DNA of 64,000 bases from Bacteroidota bacterium (GCA_030834125.1 JAURFW010000005.1:44436-108435), one strand, 5' to 3'. Shown: positions 53,706 to 62,848, counted from the stretch's first letter. The notes: generated from the sequence alone by a model not told the origin. Translations and numbers: made by a program.

Positions 53706-55436
53706 ATGAAACTTAAGTTTGCGGTAATAGTTTTTCTTTTCTGTTTTATTAATAATCAAGTAAGTGCACAAGAGAAGTCTTGGTCTGAAGACCAGGGTCA
53801 GTTCAGTGGTAATTTACTTCTTAACTATCAGAAGTATATTAGAGATGATAAAATTGGGGCCAATACTAGAGTTTATAAAGAAAATACCTCAAGTGTGGAT
53901 GCTTGGTTGTTTATGAAGTATTCCAGAGGAGGCTATGATTTCATTGCTCGTTTTGACGCTTTTAATAATTCTCCTTTGCTAGACCCGTTAGACGCATACA
54001 CAGCTCATGGAATTGGATTTTGGCAGATAAGTAAACAACATAAAAATTTAAATATTACCGTGGGTTCCTTTTATGATCAGCTGGGTTCGGGAATTTTATT
54101 TAGAGCCTACGAACAACGTCAAATAGGAATTGATTATTCACTTCAAGGGATAAGGTTGATTTATAATTTGAGTCCAAATTGGAGAATCAAAGCATTTTCA
54201 GGTAATCAAAAAGGAAACAAACAGTCCAATACTCGCTTCGACTATACTCCACAGGTTATATCTGGTATTAATATTGATGGTTTTCAAGATATTGGTAAAA
54301 ATGGTAAATATGGCTCACTTCAATTGGGTGCATCCGGATTAAACCGAAATATAGATGCAGGTACAATGACAGAATTAGTATCTATTATTGAGTCCTATGA
54401 TAGGGAAGATCAGTTCTTTCCAAAATATAATGTTTATGGATTTAATGGGTATTTTAATTATTCAATAGGTAATTGGAATATAGGTGGAGAAGCTAACTTC
54501 AAAACGCCGGAGGCAATTGTTAATTTTGATAACAAATTAGCACTCAAAGGAGGAAAAGTATATTATGGTACTTTGGGTTGGGGAATGCCTAGCATTACTT
54601 GGGGTAATGATGAAAAGGGTAGAGCAAAGAATAGGATGTCATTGGGGTTAAATTTACAATTAAGACATGTAGATCACTTTCCATTAAGAGCATCACCTAG
54701 AGATAACTTATTGAATGGATTAATTAGTTATTTGCCATCACTTACAAAACAAAATACTTACAGGTTGATGGCTAGATATAATGCTCCAGCGCAAGATTTG
54801 GGTGAAAATGGAATACAGGGAGAGTTAACAGCTAAAATCAATAAAGGAACAAGAATTACTTTAAATGCAAGTTATGTTCAATCATTAGCTAGTAATGGGG
54901 AGTTTGATTCAAGTTCAATGTCCATGAAGCCAGTTCAATTATTTAGGGAATATAATGGTCAATTAATTCAAAGTGTAGGAAAACACCAATTGAAATTAGG
55001 TTTGCAAAGTATTTTCTACAACCAAGCACGTTATGAACAAGAGCCAGAATATGAACCTGTTTATACCATTACACCATTTGTTGAATGGTTGCACAAAGTG
55101 GGTAGAGGAAAAAGTTTACGAATTGAAGCACAATATTTGAAGACAGACAAAGACCAAGGATCGTTTGCAAACTTATTAATTGAATATTATTTCAATAAGG
55201 AATGGTCAATGTCAATTGGTGATATGGTAAATATTGAACCACACAGATATGAAAGGATGACAATAGAGAACACGATCTTACATTATCCTATGGTGTTTGT
55301 AAGTTATAATCATGACAATAGTTTTTACACTTTATCATTTTTGAAGCAACAGCAAGGAGTTAATTGTTCCGGAGGTATCTGCAGGGAGGAACCAGCCTTC
55401 AGTGGCGTCAGATTTACTGTTTCGAGTAACTTTTAA
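53706..55436 (+). CDS. DUF6029-like outer-membrane protein
   Basis: 576 aa with a signal peptide ending VSAQE. Regular amphipathic strands through the whole length and the ending GVRFTVSSNF point to an outer-membrane beta-barrel. The stretch FSGNLLLNYQKYIRDDKIGANTR followed by HGIGFWQISKQHKNLNITVGSFYDQLGSGILFRAYEQR resembles the flavobacterial DUF6029 family, of unknown role. It abuts the convergent PspC gene with no spacer. A near-match promoter element (TTTATTTG) lies a few bases before the ATG. Confidence 0.75.
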   Translation: MKLKFAVIVFLFCFINNQVSAQEKSWSEDQGQFSGNLLLNYQKYIRDDKIGANTRVYKENTSSVDAWLFMKYSRGGYDFIARFDAFNNSPLLDPLDAYTAHGIGFWQISKQHKNLNITVGSFYDQLGSGILFRAYEQRQIGIDYSLQGIRLIYNLSPNWRIKAFSGNQKGNKQSNTRFDYTPQVISGINIDGFQDIGKNGKYGSLQLGASGLNRNIDAGTMTELVSIIESYDREDQFFPKYNVYGFNGYFNYSIGNWNIGGEANFKTPEAIVNFDNKLALKGGKVYYGTLGWGMPSITWGNDEKGRAKNRMSLGLNLQLRHVDHFPLRASPRDNLLNGLISYLPSLTKQNTYRLMARYNAPAQDLGENGIQGELTAKINKGTRITLNASYVQSLASNGEFDSSSMSMKPVQLFREYNGQLIQSVGKHQLKLGLQSIFYNQARYEQEPEYEPVYTITPFVEWLHKVGRGKSLRIEAQYLKTDKDQGSFANLLIEYYFNKEWSMSIGDMVNIEPHRYERMTIENTILHYPMVFVSYNHDNSFYTLSFLKQQQGVNCSGGICREEPAFSGVRFTVSSNF

Positions 55437-55658
55437 TTAAAGATCCCAGATACGGGTTCTTCTTTCTTGTGAATATTGTTTAATATTTATCCAAAAAGCG
55501 GCCACTAAATAAAAAATAATGGGTGAACCCAGAGTAAAGAAACTCGCATAAATGAATGACATGCGTACACTTCGCGTGGAAATATTCATGGTTTCACCTA
55601 ATTGAGTACAAACTCCGAAAAGCGACTTTTCCAATGAATATTTTATCCAATTTCCCAT
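55437..55658 (-). CDS. PspC-domain membrane protein
   Basis: 73 aa from the ATG at 55658. SLEKSLFGVCTQLGETMNISTRSVRMSFIYASF is the PspC domain: an amphipathic start, an F-G-V-C turn and a membrane helix (about 33-55). PspC proteins take part in membrane-stress responses. An exact TAAATTTG promoter element lies 3 bases before this ATG, which argues for it over an in-frame TTG at 55673. It lies 21 bases after trmN6 but seems to have its own promoter. Confidence 0.82.
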   Translation of the reverse strand: MGNWIKYSLEKSLFGVCTQLGETMNISTRSVRMSFIYASFFTLGSPIIFYLVAAFWINIKQYSQERRTRIWDL

Positions 55659-55661
55659 ATT

Positions 55662-55669
55662 CAAATTTA
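55662..55669 (-). promoter_or_regulatory. -7 promoter element abutting PspC start
   Basis: TAAATTTG on the minus strand, exact TAnnTTTG match, 3 bases before the ATG at 55658. Confidence 0.5.
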
Positions 55670-55679
55670 ACAAAAATTA

Positions 55680-56408
55680 TTAAATTTTGTTTTTTAAGTA
55701 TAATGCCTGATCAAGATAAAACTCGGCAAGTTTAGTAAAAACAGGTTTAGAAAAAGAATTTTCTTTTTCATATACCGTTAACTCGATTTTTGTTGAAACA
55801 TTGGTTCTTTCTTGCCGTGAGAGTTTATAAATTCGTAAGTGAGCTGCCTTGTTTTCGCGAGGTTTAAATATGATTTCCTGTATAATATTCCAACCTTCAT
55901 TAATAAACAAATCAGGGTTAGTATTTTGATTATTAGGTAATAAAATCCATAAGCACCCAGATGGTGTTATCCATTCTTTAAGTTTATTTAAATACTTCAA
56001 AAATTCTTTTTTTGACCAATGTTTAGATTGGTTCTTTTGTTCATTATTAGATTTTAAATCATCAAAGAAAAAGGGAGGGTTTGAAATAATATGATCAAAT
56101 TGGGTATCAGTTATATATTCAAATAAATCACATTCATTTATTATTACATTATTGTAGTTTTTTACATTCAATTTAGCATCTAAAATACTCCCTTTATGAT
56201 TATCAATACCGATATACTTTGCATACGGCCATTTTTGATTTAAAAAATTAATCAATAATCCATTTCCACATCCAACATCCAAAACATTTTTTGGTTGATC
56301 TAAATCAATAAAAGCACCAAAAATACAGGAGTCCGTATTCACCCCAAGTGCCGAATTTTCTTGGTTTATAGAGAAGTTTTTAAAATGAAATGGTTTCCTA
56401 CCCATCAT
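55680..56408 (-). CDS. trmN6: tRNA1(Val) (adenine37-N6)-methyltransferase TrmN6
   Basis: 242 aa. N-terminal FHFKNFSINQENSALGVNTDS and the SAM motif VLDVGCGNGLLI, then the catalytic NPPFF of N6-adenine methyltransferases, in the YfiC/TrmN6 pattern. In E. coli the enzyme methylates A37 of tRNA-Val. Starts within the end of the upstream ABC ATPase gene (ATGA overlap), so it is translationally coupled to it. Confidence 0.9.
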   Translation of the reverse strand: MMGRKPFHFKNFSINQENSALGVNTDSCIFGAFIDLDQPKNVLDVGCGNGLLINFLNQKWPYAKYIGIDNHKGSILDAKLNVKNYNNVIINECDLFEYITDTQFDHIISNPPFFFDDLKSNNEQKNQSKHWSKKEFLKYLNKLKEWITPSGCLWILLPNNQNTNPDLFINEGWNIIQEIIFKPRENKAAHLRIYKLSRQERTNVSTKIELTVYEKENSFSKPVFTKLAEFYLDQALYLKNKI

Positions 56409-57085
56409 TCAAACAAGTCTGAAATATTAAATCTGATTGGATCCTCAATCCATTTGTATCTTTCTTTTTCAAGAATCAGAATTTTTGATGCGTATGGGAT
56501 GGCAACTTCAATGTCATGCGTACTGATTATGGCCGATTTTTGTAATTGTTTACACTCTTCTTGAATTAACTTCCAAAATTCTCTTTTACTTGAATAATCT
56601 AAAAACGAAGTTGGCTCATCCATAAGTAGAATTGAGGATTGCTGATTTAAACTTCGAGCGAGCATAAATTTTTGTTTCTCTCCTTCAGATAATATTGAAA
56701 ATGCTTGATTTTTGAGATGTGTAATATTGAATTTTAAATAAAGCGACTCTAGGTTATGGCGATCAATATCATGACTTTTTGAAGTTGAAGCAACCTCATC
56801 AGCAGACATTAATTCTATCTGCGGTGTTTGAGAAAGTAACAATGAAAAATACTTAGAGCTATGTTCTAAATGGGATTCAATTCTTTTATTATTAATATAT
56901 ATGTCACCCTTTTCTATGGGCATAATACCCATCAAGGATTTTAAAAGAACCGATTTTCCAATTCCATTTTTTCCTAACAACAGAATTATCTCCCCCTTTT
57001 TCACTTCAAAGGATAAATCATAATGAAGTATACGTTTGTAATTTCCATTACCGGTGCAAGTAGATATGTTTTTTGTTCTTAACAA
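56405..57085 (-). CDS. Orphan ABC-transporter ATPase (FecE/BtuD-like)
   Basis: About 226 aa. Walker A GKNGIGKS, Q-loop SQTPQIE, signature reading LSEGEKQKFMLARSL (Glu in place of the second Gly), Walker B ILLMDEPTSFLD and H-loop ISTHDIEVA. It resembles ATPases of iron-siderophore/B12 importers, but no permease or binding protein is near. The start is uncertain: a TTG at 57085 fits the fold; an in-frame TTG at 57124 overlaps the acetyltransferase start. Overlaps trmN6 by 4 bases. Confidence 0.8.
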   Translation of the reverse strand: MLRTKNISTCTGNGNYKRILHYDLSFEVKKGEIILLLGKNGIGKSVLLKSLMGIMPIEKGDIYINNKRIESHLEHSSKYFSLLLSQTPQIELMSADEVASTSKSHDIDRHNLESLYLKFNITHLKNQAFSILSEGEKQKFMLARSLNQQSSILLMDEPTSFLDYSSKREFWKLIQEECKQLQKSAIISTHDIEVAIPYASKILILEKERYKWIEDPIRFNISDLFE

Positions 57086-57118
57086 ATTGATACAAAAATG
57101 GGATATTCGTGGTGTTAT

Positions 57119-57601
57119 ATGCAATTTTTATTACTAGATATTTCTAAACTTTATAAAGTGAGAGATTTAGCTTATCAAATTTGGAATGATCATTATCCTT
57201 CAATAATTGGACAGGAACAAGTAGATTATATGTTAAATGAGATGTACGATTTAGCCAGTTTGGAAAGACAATTTAATGAAGGCGATAAGTTTTACTTAGC
57301 TATGGAAAATACACAAGAACTAGGCTTTGCTTCAATATCAATGCAAGAAGATGGAGGTTGGTACTTGAATAAGCTGTATGTTAATACTAAAAATCAAAGG
57401 GGTGGTATTGGTTGTAAATTATTGGATCAAATTATTGCATCAAATAATATTAGAATTTTACGATTACAAGTAAATAGACAAAATTATAAGGCCATAAACT
57501 TTTACTTTAAATATGGATTTGTGATTGAGAAGATTGCAGATTTCGATATTGGGAACGGTTACTTTATGAATGATTTTATTATGATTTGGAATAAATCATA
57601 G
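57119..57601 (+). CDS. GNAT-family N-acetyltransferase
   Basis: 160 aa from the ATG at 57119 (frame open to 57098). The acetyl-CoA loop RGGIGCKLLDQI and the terminal NYKAINFYFKYGFV are typical of GNAT enzymes. The substrate cannot be told. It is divergent from the ABC ATPase, with nearly no space between the starts, and lies 35 bases before the second ABC-F gene. Confidence 0.85.
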   Translation: MQFLLLDISKLYKVRDLAYQIWNDHYPSIIGQEQVDYMLNEMYDLASLERQFNEGDKFYLAMENTQELGFASISMQEDGGWYLNKLYVNTKNQRGGIGCKLLDQIIASNNIRILRLQVNRQNYKAINFYFKYGFVIEKIADFDIGNGYFMNDFIMIWNKS

Positions 57602-57624
57602 AGTAGATTCTGCGATTCGCTCGT

Positions 57625-57632
57625 TATTTTTG
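57625..57632 (+). promoter_or_regulatory. -7 promoter element abutting second ABC-F start
   Basis: TATTTTTG, exact TAnnTTTG match, 4 bases before the GTG at 57637. Confidence 0.55.
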
Positions 57633-57636
57633 CGCA

Positions 57637-59574
57637 GTGTTAGCCTTAAACAACTTTTCATTTGAATTTGCCGGTAGATATTTATACAAGAATGCCAGTT
57701 GGCATATTAAACCCAATGAAAAAATTGGCTTAGTAGGATTAAATGGAACAGGTAAGTCTACCTTGTTGCGTTTGATTTCTGGTGATTTTGAGTTGAGAGA
57801 AGGACAAATGTCCAGATCTAATCAACTAAGTATTGGTTTTTTAAATCAAGACTTATTAAGTGTTGAGTTCATAGAATCTGTGAGGGATGTAGTTTTATCT
57901 GGAAGGGCGGATTTGGTTAGAATTGATGCTGAAATTCAGCGATTGCTGAAAGAAATTGAAACAGATTATGATGAAGTCAGATTAATTCGTTTAGGTGAAT
58001 TACAAGAGCAATTTGGACATTTAGGAGGTTATGATTGGCAATCTCAAGCAGAGAAAATTTTAGAGGGTTTAGGATTTCCTACCGAATGGTTGACTCGTCC
58101 ATTAAAAGAGCTTAGTGGTGGTTGGAGAATGAGAGCTTTATTAGGAAAATTACTATTGATGGCTCCAGACTTATTGTTATTAGATGAACCAACGAACCAC
58201 CTGGACTTACCAACTATTCAGTGGTTAGAAAATTATTTGAATGAGTATCAAGGTACATATGTAATTGTTTCACACGATAGATTTTTCTTAGATCGGACTG
58301 TAAATAGAATAGCAGAGGTGGCTCATCAGCAATTGTATCACTACAAAGGAAACTTCACTCAATATTTAGATCAAAAAGAGGAGCGTGACGAATTATTGCA
58401 ACGTCAGTATGAAAACCAACAAGATTATATTAAACAACAGATGAAGTTTATCTCAAGGTTTCGATATAAAGCATCAAAAGCGACGGCTGTTCAAAGTAGA
58501 ATAAAACAACTAGATAAGATTGATAAAATAGAAATAAAGGATAAAGAGACTCGTGATTTTGATATTCAATTTAATATAAAAACTAAGCCCGGTAAGATAG
58601 TTGCTGAGTTAAGAAATCTCAACAAGAGCTATGGCGAAATGGGAATTTTAAGCAAAGGAAGTGGAACAGTTTTACGAGGTGATAAAATCGCATTAATAGG
58701 TGCCAATGGTAAAGGTAAATCTACCTTGTTGCGAATGATTTTTGGGACAGAACCATATCAAGGAGGAGAAATTGAATTAGGATGGAACGTGGAGGCTTCA
58801 TTTTTTGCTCAGCATCAATTAGAAGCGTTGAATTTAAAAAATGACTTATTAAATGAGATTGGCATGGTGAGTGCGGAGTATACCGAAAGAGATCTTAGAA
58901 CTGTTTTAGGTTGTTTTTTATTTACGGGAGAAGATGTATTTAAGAAAGTAAAAGTGTTGTCTGGAGGTGAAAAGTCAAGGCTTGCTCTTGCTAAAACACT
59001 AATAACACAGTCAAACTTTTTATTACTGGATGAGCCTACAAATCACTTAGACATGTTTTCAACGTCAGTACTTGCAGAATCACTAGATAATTATGCAGGT
59101 TCATTACTGTTTGTTTCACACGATAGGACATTCATAAGCAGGGTTGCAAATAAAATATGGTGGATTGAGAATGATGAAATAAAAGAATATCCGGGTACCT
59201 ATGATGAGTATCAAGAATGGAACGCAAAGCGTCAATTGGAAATAGAGCAGAATGTTTTAAAGCCTGTAAATATAGTTTCTAGCGAAGAGGTTGAATCGAA
59301 TAAAACTTCCCCTCAGAAAATAAAGGAAACTAGAGTATCAAAGAATCAAATTCAACGTTGGGAACAGGAAATGGGTCGATTGGAGAATGAAATTAAGGAT
59401 TTGGAAATTCAAAATTTGAAGATTGAGAAAATTATGCAGAGTTCGGAAGTAGTTGCCGATTCAGAGAAACTATTAAATTTGTCGAATGCGCATGGTGAGA
59501 ATCATTTAAAAAAGGAAAAGCTACAATTATTGCATGATGAGATAATGGAGAAATGGATTGAAGTAACCGAATAG
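57637..59574 (+). CDS. ABC-F ATPase (YheS/YdiF-like)
   Basis: 645 aa, GTG start. Two ABC domains: Walker A GLNGTGKST, variant signature LSGGWRMRA, LLLLDEPTNHLDL; then GANGKGKST, LSGGEKSRLALA, FLLLDEPTNHLDM. The linker between them contains FRYKASKATAVQSRIKQLDKI, like the P-site tRNA interaction motif of ribosomal ABC-F proteins. A C-terminal coiled-coil follows. A paralogue of the protein at 43015 but of a different subfamily. Probably its own transcript. Confidence 0.93.
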   Translation: MLALNNFSFEFAGRYLYKNASWHIKPNEKIGLVGLNGTGKSTLLRLISGDFELREGQMSRSNQLSIGFLNQDLLSVEFIESVRDVVLSGRADLVRIDAEIQRLLKEIETDYDEVRLIRLGELQEQFGHLGGYDWQSQAEKILEGLGFPTEWLTRPLKELSGGWRMRALLGKLLLMAPDLLLLDEPTNHLDLPTIQWLENYLNEYQGTYVIVSHDRFFLDRTVNRIAEVAHQQLYHYKGNFTQYLDQKEERDELLQRQYENQQDYIKQQMKFISRFRYKASKATAVQSRIKQLDKIDKIEIKDKETRDFDIQFNIKTKPGKIVAELRNLNKSYGEMGILSKGSGTVLRGDKIALIGANGKGKSTLLRMIFGTEPYQGGEIELGWNVEASFFAQHQLEALNLKNDLLNEIGMVSAEYTERDLRTVLGCFLFTGEDVFKKVKVLSGGEKSRLALAKTLITQSNFLLLDEPTNHLDMFSTSVLAESLDNYAGSLLFVSHDRTFISRVANKIWWIENDEIKEYPGTYDEYQEWNAKRQLEIEQNVLKPVNIVSSEEVESNKTSPQKIKETRVSKNQIQRWEQEMGRLENEIKDLEIQNLKIEKIMQSSEVVADSEKLLNLSNAHGENHLKKEKLQLLHDEIMEKWIEVTE

Positions 59575-59604
59575 AATCAATTCTTATACTTTTCGTTATC
59601 TTGT

Positions 59605-59612
59605 TATATTTG
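59605..59612 (+). promoter_or_regulatory. -7 promoter element abutting plug-protein start
   Basis: TATATTTG, exact TAnnTTTG match, 5 bases before the ATG at 59618. Confidence 0.5.
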
Positions 59613-59617
59613 TTGAG

Positions 59618-60898
59618 ATGCCGGCTACAAAATATTTGTTCTTACTAAGTTTTATAGCATTTTTTCCTTTGAAGGGAACTGTTGATAGTACTTTGATTTA
59701 TAAAAATACTATCTATGAAGGCGATGTGCGCTCGGTAACTTTGCAGCAACTTCAAAGTGGTTTTAACTTTCCTATTTTTTCGGTTGATTCAAAAAATCCA
59801 CAATTAAAATTAACTTTTGATCAAATTACGGCAGAAAGAGATTATTATCAAATTACACTTATACATTGTGATGCATATTGGAATCCATCGAATTTAATAC
59901 GCGCTCAATATCTTGATGGTTCTGGATATCAAGATATCGATAACGTATCCTTTAGCAATGGAACATTAACTCAATATGTGCATTACGAGGTTCAACTGCC
60001 CAATGATAATATGAGACCCAAATTATCTGGCAATTATTTACTTGTGGTATACAGGAATTATGATGAATCTGATATAATATTAAGCAGACGATTGATGGTA
60101 TTGGGCTCCAAAGGTGCTGTAAACGTAACTTTTAATCAGAGCAGCCAAATTGAATTTCGTTCTGAACAACAACAAATTAATTTTGAGTTTATTAAGTCGC
60201 AGAATAATTATTTCATACCCAATCCGCACAATGATTTGAAGGCCGTAGTGCTTCAAAATGGTGATTGGATGACTGCAATAAATACTCTAAAACCTCAATT
60301 TATTAAAACTAATAACTATCAATACAATCAAATCATTGGAACACAATTCGATGGGTTAAATGAATATAGAATGTTCGATATTAGGAGTTTGCAAACAGCA
60401 CAGTTGGGCGTGAAAAAACGCTTAAATATTGCAAATCAAAAACATATTTGGTTGCGTTCAAATAGGATGAGAAGTAATCAAACATATACCAACTTAAGAG
60501 ATTACAATGGACGCATTCTATACGACAATAAAGATTTTACTGATAATATTCCTATTGAAAGTGATTATTGTTTTGTTCATTTTGGTTTAATTAGTGAACG
60601 AATAAATAGGGATATTTATGTTTATGGTGAAATGAGTGATTGGCGGATTCAAGATTCTCATAAAATGTTTTATAATGAGGAATCTAAACAGTACGAAGCG
60701 GTGATTCCATTAAAAATGGGCTTTTATAATTATATGTATGGAATTAGGACTGATGATGGACTAGATTTTAAACCTTTAGAGGGCTCATTTTCAGGCACAG
60801 AAAATAATTACATGGTATTGATTTATCATAGAAATCAAGCACTCCCATACGATGAACTGATTGGTTACGGTTTGTTGAACACTCAACCTAATCGATAG
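59618..60898 (+). CDS. Type IX secretion system plug protein (DUF5103)
   Basis: 426 aa with a short N-terminal hydrophobic signal (YLFLLSFIAFFPL). Segments LKLTFDQITAERDYYQITLIHCDAYWNPS, FSNGTLTQYVHYEVQLPND and SGNYLLVVYRNYDESD follow the DUF5103 pattern. In Flavobacterium this family's Plug protein closes the SprA translocon of type IX secretion from the periplasm. This fits the secreted CTD protein at 45826. The last 11 bases overlap the convergent glycosyltransferase gene. Confidence 0.88.
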   Translation: MPATKYLFLLSFIAFFPLKGTVDSTLIYKNTIYEGDVRSVTLQQLQSGFNFPIFSVDSKNPQLKLTFDQITAERDYYQITLIHCDAYWNPSNLIRAQYLDGSGYQDIDNVSFSNGTLTQYVHYEVQLPNDNMRPKLSGNYLLVVYRNYDESDIILSRRLMVLGSKGAVNVTFNQSSQIEFRSEQQQINFEFIKSQNNYFIPNPHNDLKAVVLQNGDWMTAINTLKPQFIKTNNYQYNQIIGTQFDGLNEYRMFDIRSLQTAQLGVKKRLNIANQKHIWLRSNRMRSNQTYTNLRDYNGRILYDNKDFTDNIPIESDYCFVHFGLISERINRDIYVYGEMSDWRIQDSHKMFYNEESKQYEAVIPLKMGFYNYMYGIRTDDGLDFKPLEGSFSGTENNYMVLIYHRNQALPYDELIGYGLLNTQPNR

Positions 60899-62348
60899 GG
60901 ATTTCTCTTATTTTTAACGCATCTGAATAGGCAACTTTATATAAAGTTAGGCCATTATAAGTTTTTCCTTTTGCAAATTTATATACCCATTCAGGTAATA
61001 ATTTATTTGAATTTACAGTATAGGTTGCTATTTTTCTAGCATATGGAGCTGATTTATGGGTGAACCAATAAACACTATCAGATAGAATTGGCCAATTTTC
61101 TGGATAAAAGTCTATTCCGTATTGTAAATGATTGAAACCTGTTCTTCCGCGGTATGTGTAATACCCGCAGATTGCACTTCCCACTATTAATCTTTGATTA
61201 GTTGAGGAGTCCTTGGTGTATTTAGAAAGGAAATCATACACTGGAATAGGATCTCTTTCCTCTGACTGAATTATTGCAGCAGTATGCCGTCCTAAAAAGG
61301 ACAGCGAGGAGTTTGCGATCAAAACAACACATATTATCTTGAAAATTCGAGTTTCTGAATTTATCTGTGGTATTTGTAAAATAGTAATAATACCTAATAA
61401 TAGAAAAAACGGTAGATACCTGTATTGAGGTGCTGCCACAATGAAGAGTAAGGCGGTTGTCGCAATATATGCGAGGATCCAAGGATTTCTGAGTAATGAG
61501 GCTTTCCATTTGTAAATAATTATTGGTAATCCAATTAACAAAAAAACGTAAATTCCATACATGAGAAATTGTTCTTTGTAATATGGGAAAAATCTATACC
61601 ATAAAGAGTTCAATAAGGGGTTGTGGGGTTTAGATGTGCTAGTAAGAGTGTGAACATTAGCCTGCATACCTAATTGTTCCCATACTAGTCGAAGGTTATA
61701 ATTAATACCGTTTAAATAGATAATACCCAGTATGAGAAAGGGTATTGTAAAGTAAAAAAGGATGTTCCGAAAATGTGTTTTTCGAGCTTCGTACCACAAG
61801 AATATCAGAACAAAAGGCCAGGTGTAAAGATGTGCAAAGAGGAGTAATGAAAGAATGATTAACCGTAAATTTTTTTGTCGATGATTTTGAAAAATGTACG
61901 CATAAGCTGAGACTAAAAGCAAGATTGGTACATCAATACGCATACTTCTGGATATCTCAAAAACTGTTTTATCTAGGCTAAATAAGAGAATTAATAAAAG
62001 CGCAATAATTTCATTTTTCTTTTTATGAATAATGGTAAAATATAGAAAGATTAGAGTGCCAAGATGAATTATTAGATATGGTAACCGAATATAAAATATC
62101 TCAACCGGGATTATGGATAAATTAACTCTGTGGATCCATTGCCAAAGAGGTGGATATGATGCAAAAAATTCATTCGCATTTGGATTTGGCCAAACTATAG
62201 ACTTGAAAGTACCTGTTTTTAAATGCTGCACTGCCGGATCAAGGCCTTGAATTTCATCAGTCCAAGCAACAGGCAACCCATCTAGATTAATAATTCCTAA
62301 AAGGAAATAAATTAGGCAGAAACTCCAGAACAGTAGGTGTTTCTTCAT
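60888..62348 (-). CDS. GT-C fold glycosyltransferase (GT39-like), membrane
   Basis: 486 aa with ten or so membrane helices. The first periplasmic loop has AWTDEIQGLDPAVQHL and further FASYPPLW, the DE and PP features of GT39/ArnT-like enzymes that use polyprenyl-phosphate sugars. The acceptor is unknown. It is related in fold to the protein at 19135. It lies 6 bases downstream of the biotin carrier gene and probably in its transcript, although the functions differ. Confidence 0.8.
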   Translation of the reverse strand: MKKHLLFWSFCLIYFLLGIINLDGLPVAWTDEIQGLDPAVQHLKTGTFKSIVWPNPNANEFFASYPPLWQWIHRVNLSIIPVEIFYIRLPYLIIHLGTLIFLYFTIIHKKKNEIIALLLILLFSLDKTVFEISRSMRIDVPILLLVSAYAYIFQNHRQKNLRLIILSLLLFAHLYTWPFVLIFLWYEARKTHFRNILFYFTIPFLILGIIYLNGINYNLRLVWEQLGMQANVHTLTSTSKPHNPLLNSLWYRFFPYYKEQFLMYGIYVFLLIGLPIIIYKWKASLLRNPWILAYIATTALLFIVAAPQYRYLPFFLLLGIITILQIPQINSETRIFKIICVVLIANSSLSFLGRHTAAIIQSEERDPIPVYDFLSKYTKDSSTNQRLIVGSAICGYYTYRGRTGFNHLQYGIDFYPENWPILSDSVYWFTHKSAPYARKIATYTVNSNKLLPEWVYKFAKGKTYNGLTLYKVAYSDALKIREIPID

Positions 62349-62354
62349 ATTGGG

Positions 62355-62846
62355 TTAATCGAAGTTTACTAATATTGCATTTTTATCAACCGCTTGACCT
62401 TTATTCACAGCAACGGATTGAATTAAAGCATCATTTGGGCTTTTAATGGTATTTTCCATTTTCATTGCCTCTAATACTAATAGAGTGTCACCTTTCTTTA
62501 CTATATCTCCGGCTTTAACATTGATTTCTAACACAAGCCCTGGCATAGGTGCTTTAACATCAGAAACTTTTGGAGTCATAGCATCTTCAAGACCCATAGA
62601 TTTTAGTAATTCATCCAAAGGTTCTCGAAGTTTTATTTTAATATTTTCGCCGTTTTTTAAAAAGCTAATTGTCTTATTTTCTTTGTCAATATGGTTACAA
62701 TAGATTGTAAAAACCTTACTTTCTGTTATTACAATTAAGGTTTCATTGTCTTTTTGTATAATCTCAACATTATTATCGGCATTCTTCAGCCAAAGTCCGT
62801 TTGACTTTGTAAGTGTTATTTCGGAATTGGTCTGTATAATTTTCAT
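62355..62846 (-). CDS. Biotin carboxyl carrier protein (acyl-CoA carboxylase type)
   Basis: 163 aa. C-terminal biotinyl domain with EAMKMEN (biotin lysine K129) preceded by APMPGLVLEINVKAGDIVKKGDTLLV. The N-terminal 90 residues are the small beta domain found in the free carrier subunits of propionyl-CoA or pyruvate/oxaloacetate-type carboxylases in Bacteroidota. Likely partner of the beta subunit encoded at 40129 and of a biotin carboxylase outside the window. It overlaps nothing but lies 2 bases after the polyprenyl synthase gene, in one operon. Confidence 0.9.
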   Translation of the reverse strand: MKIIQTNSEITLTKSNGLWLKNADNNVEIIQKDNETLIVITESKVFTIYCNHIDKENKTISFLKNGENIKIKLREPLDELLKSMGLEDAMTPKVSDVKAPMPGLVLEINVKAGDIVKKGDTLLVLEAMKMENTIKSPNDALIQSVAVNKGQAVDKNAILVNFD

Positions 62847-62848
62847 AA

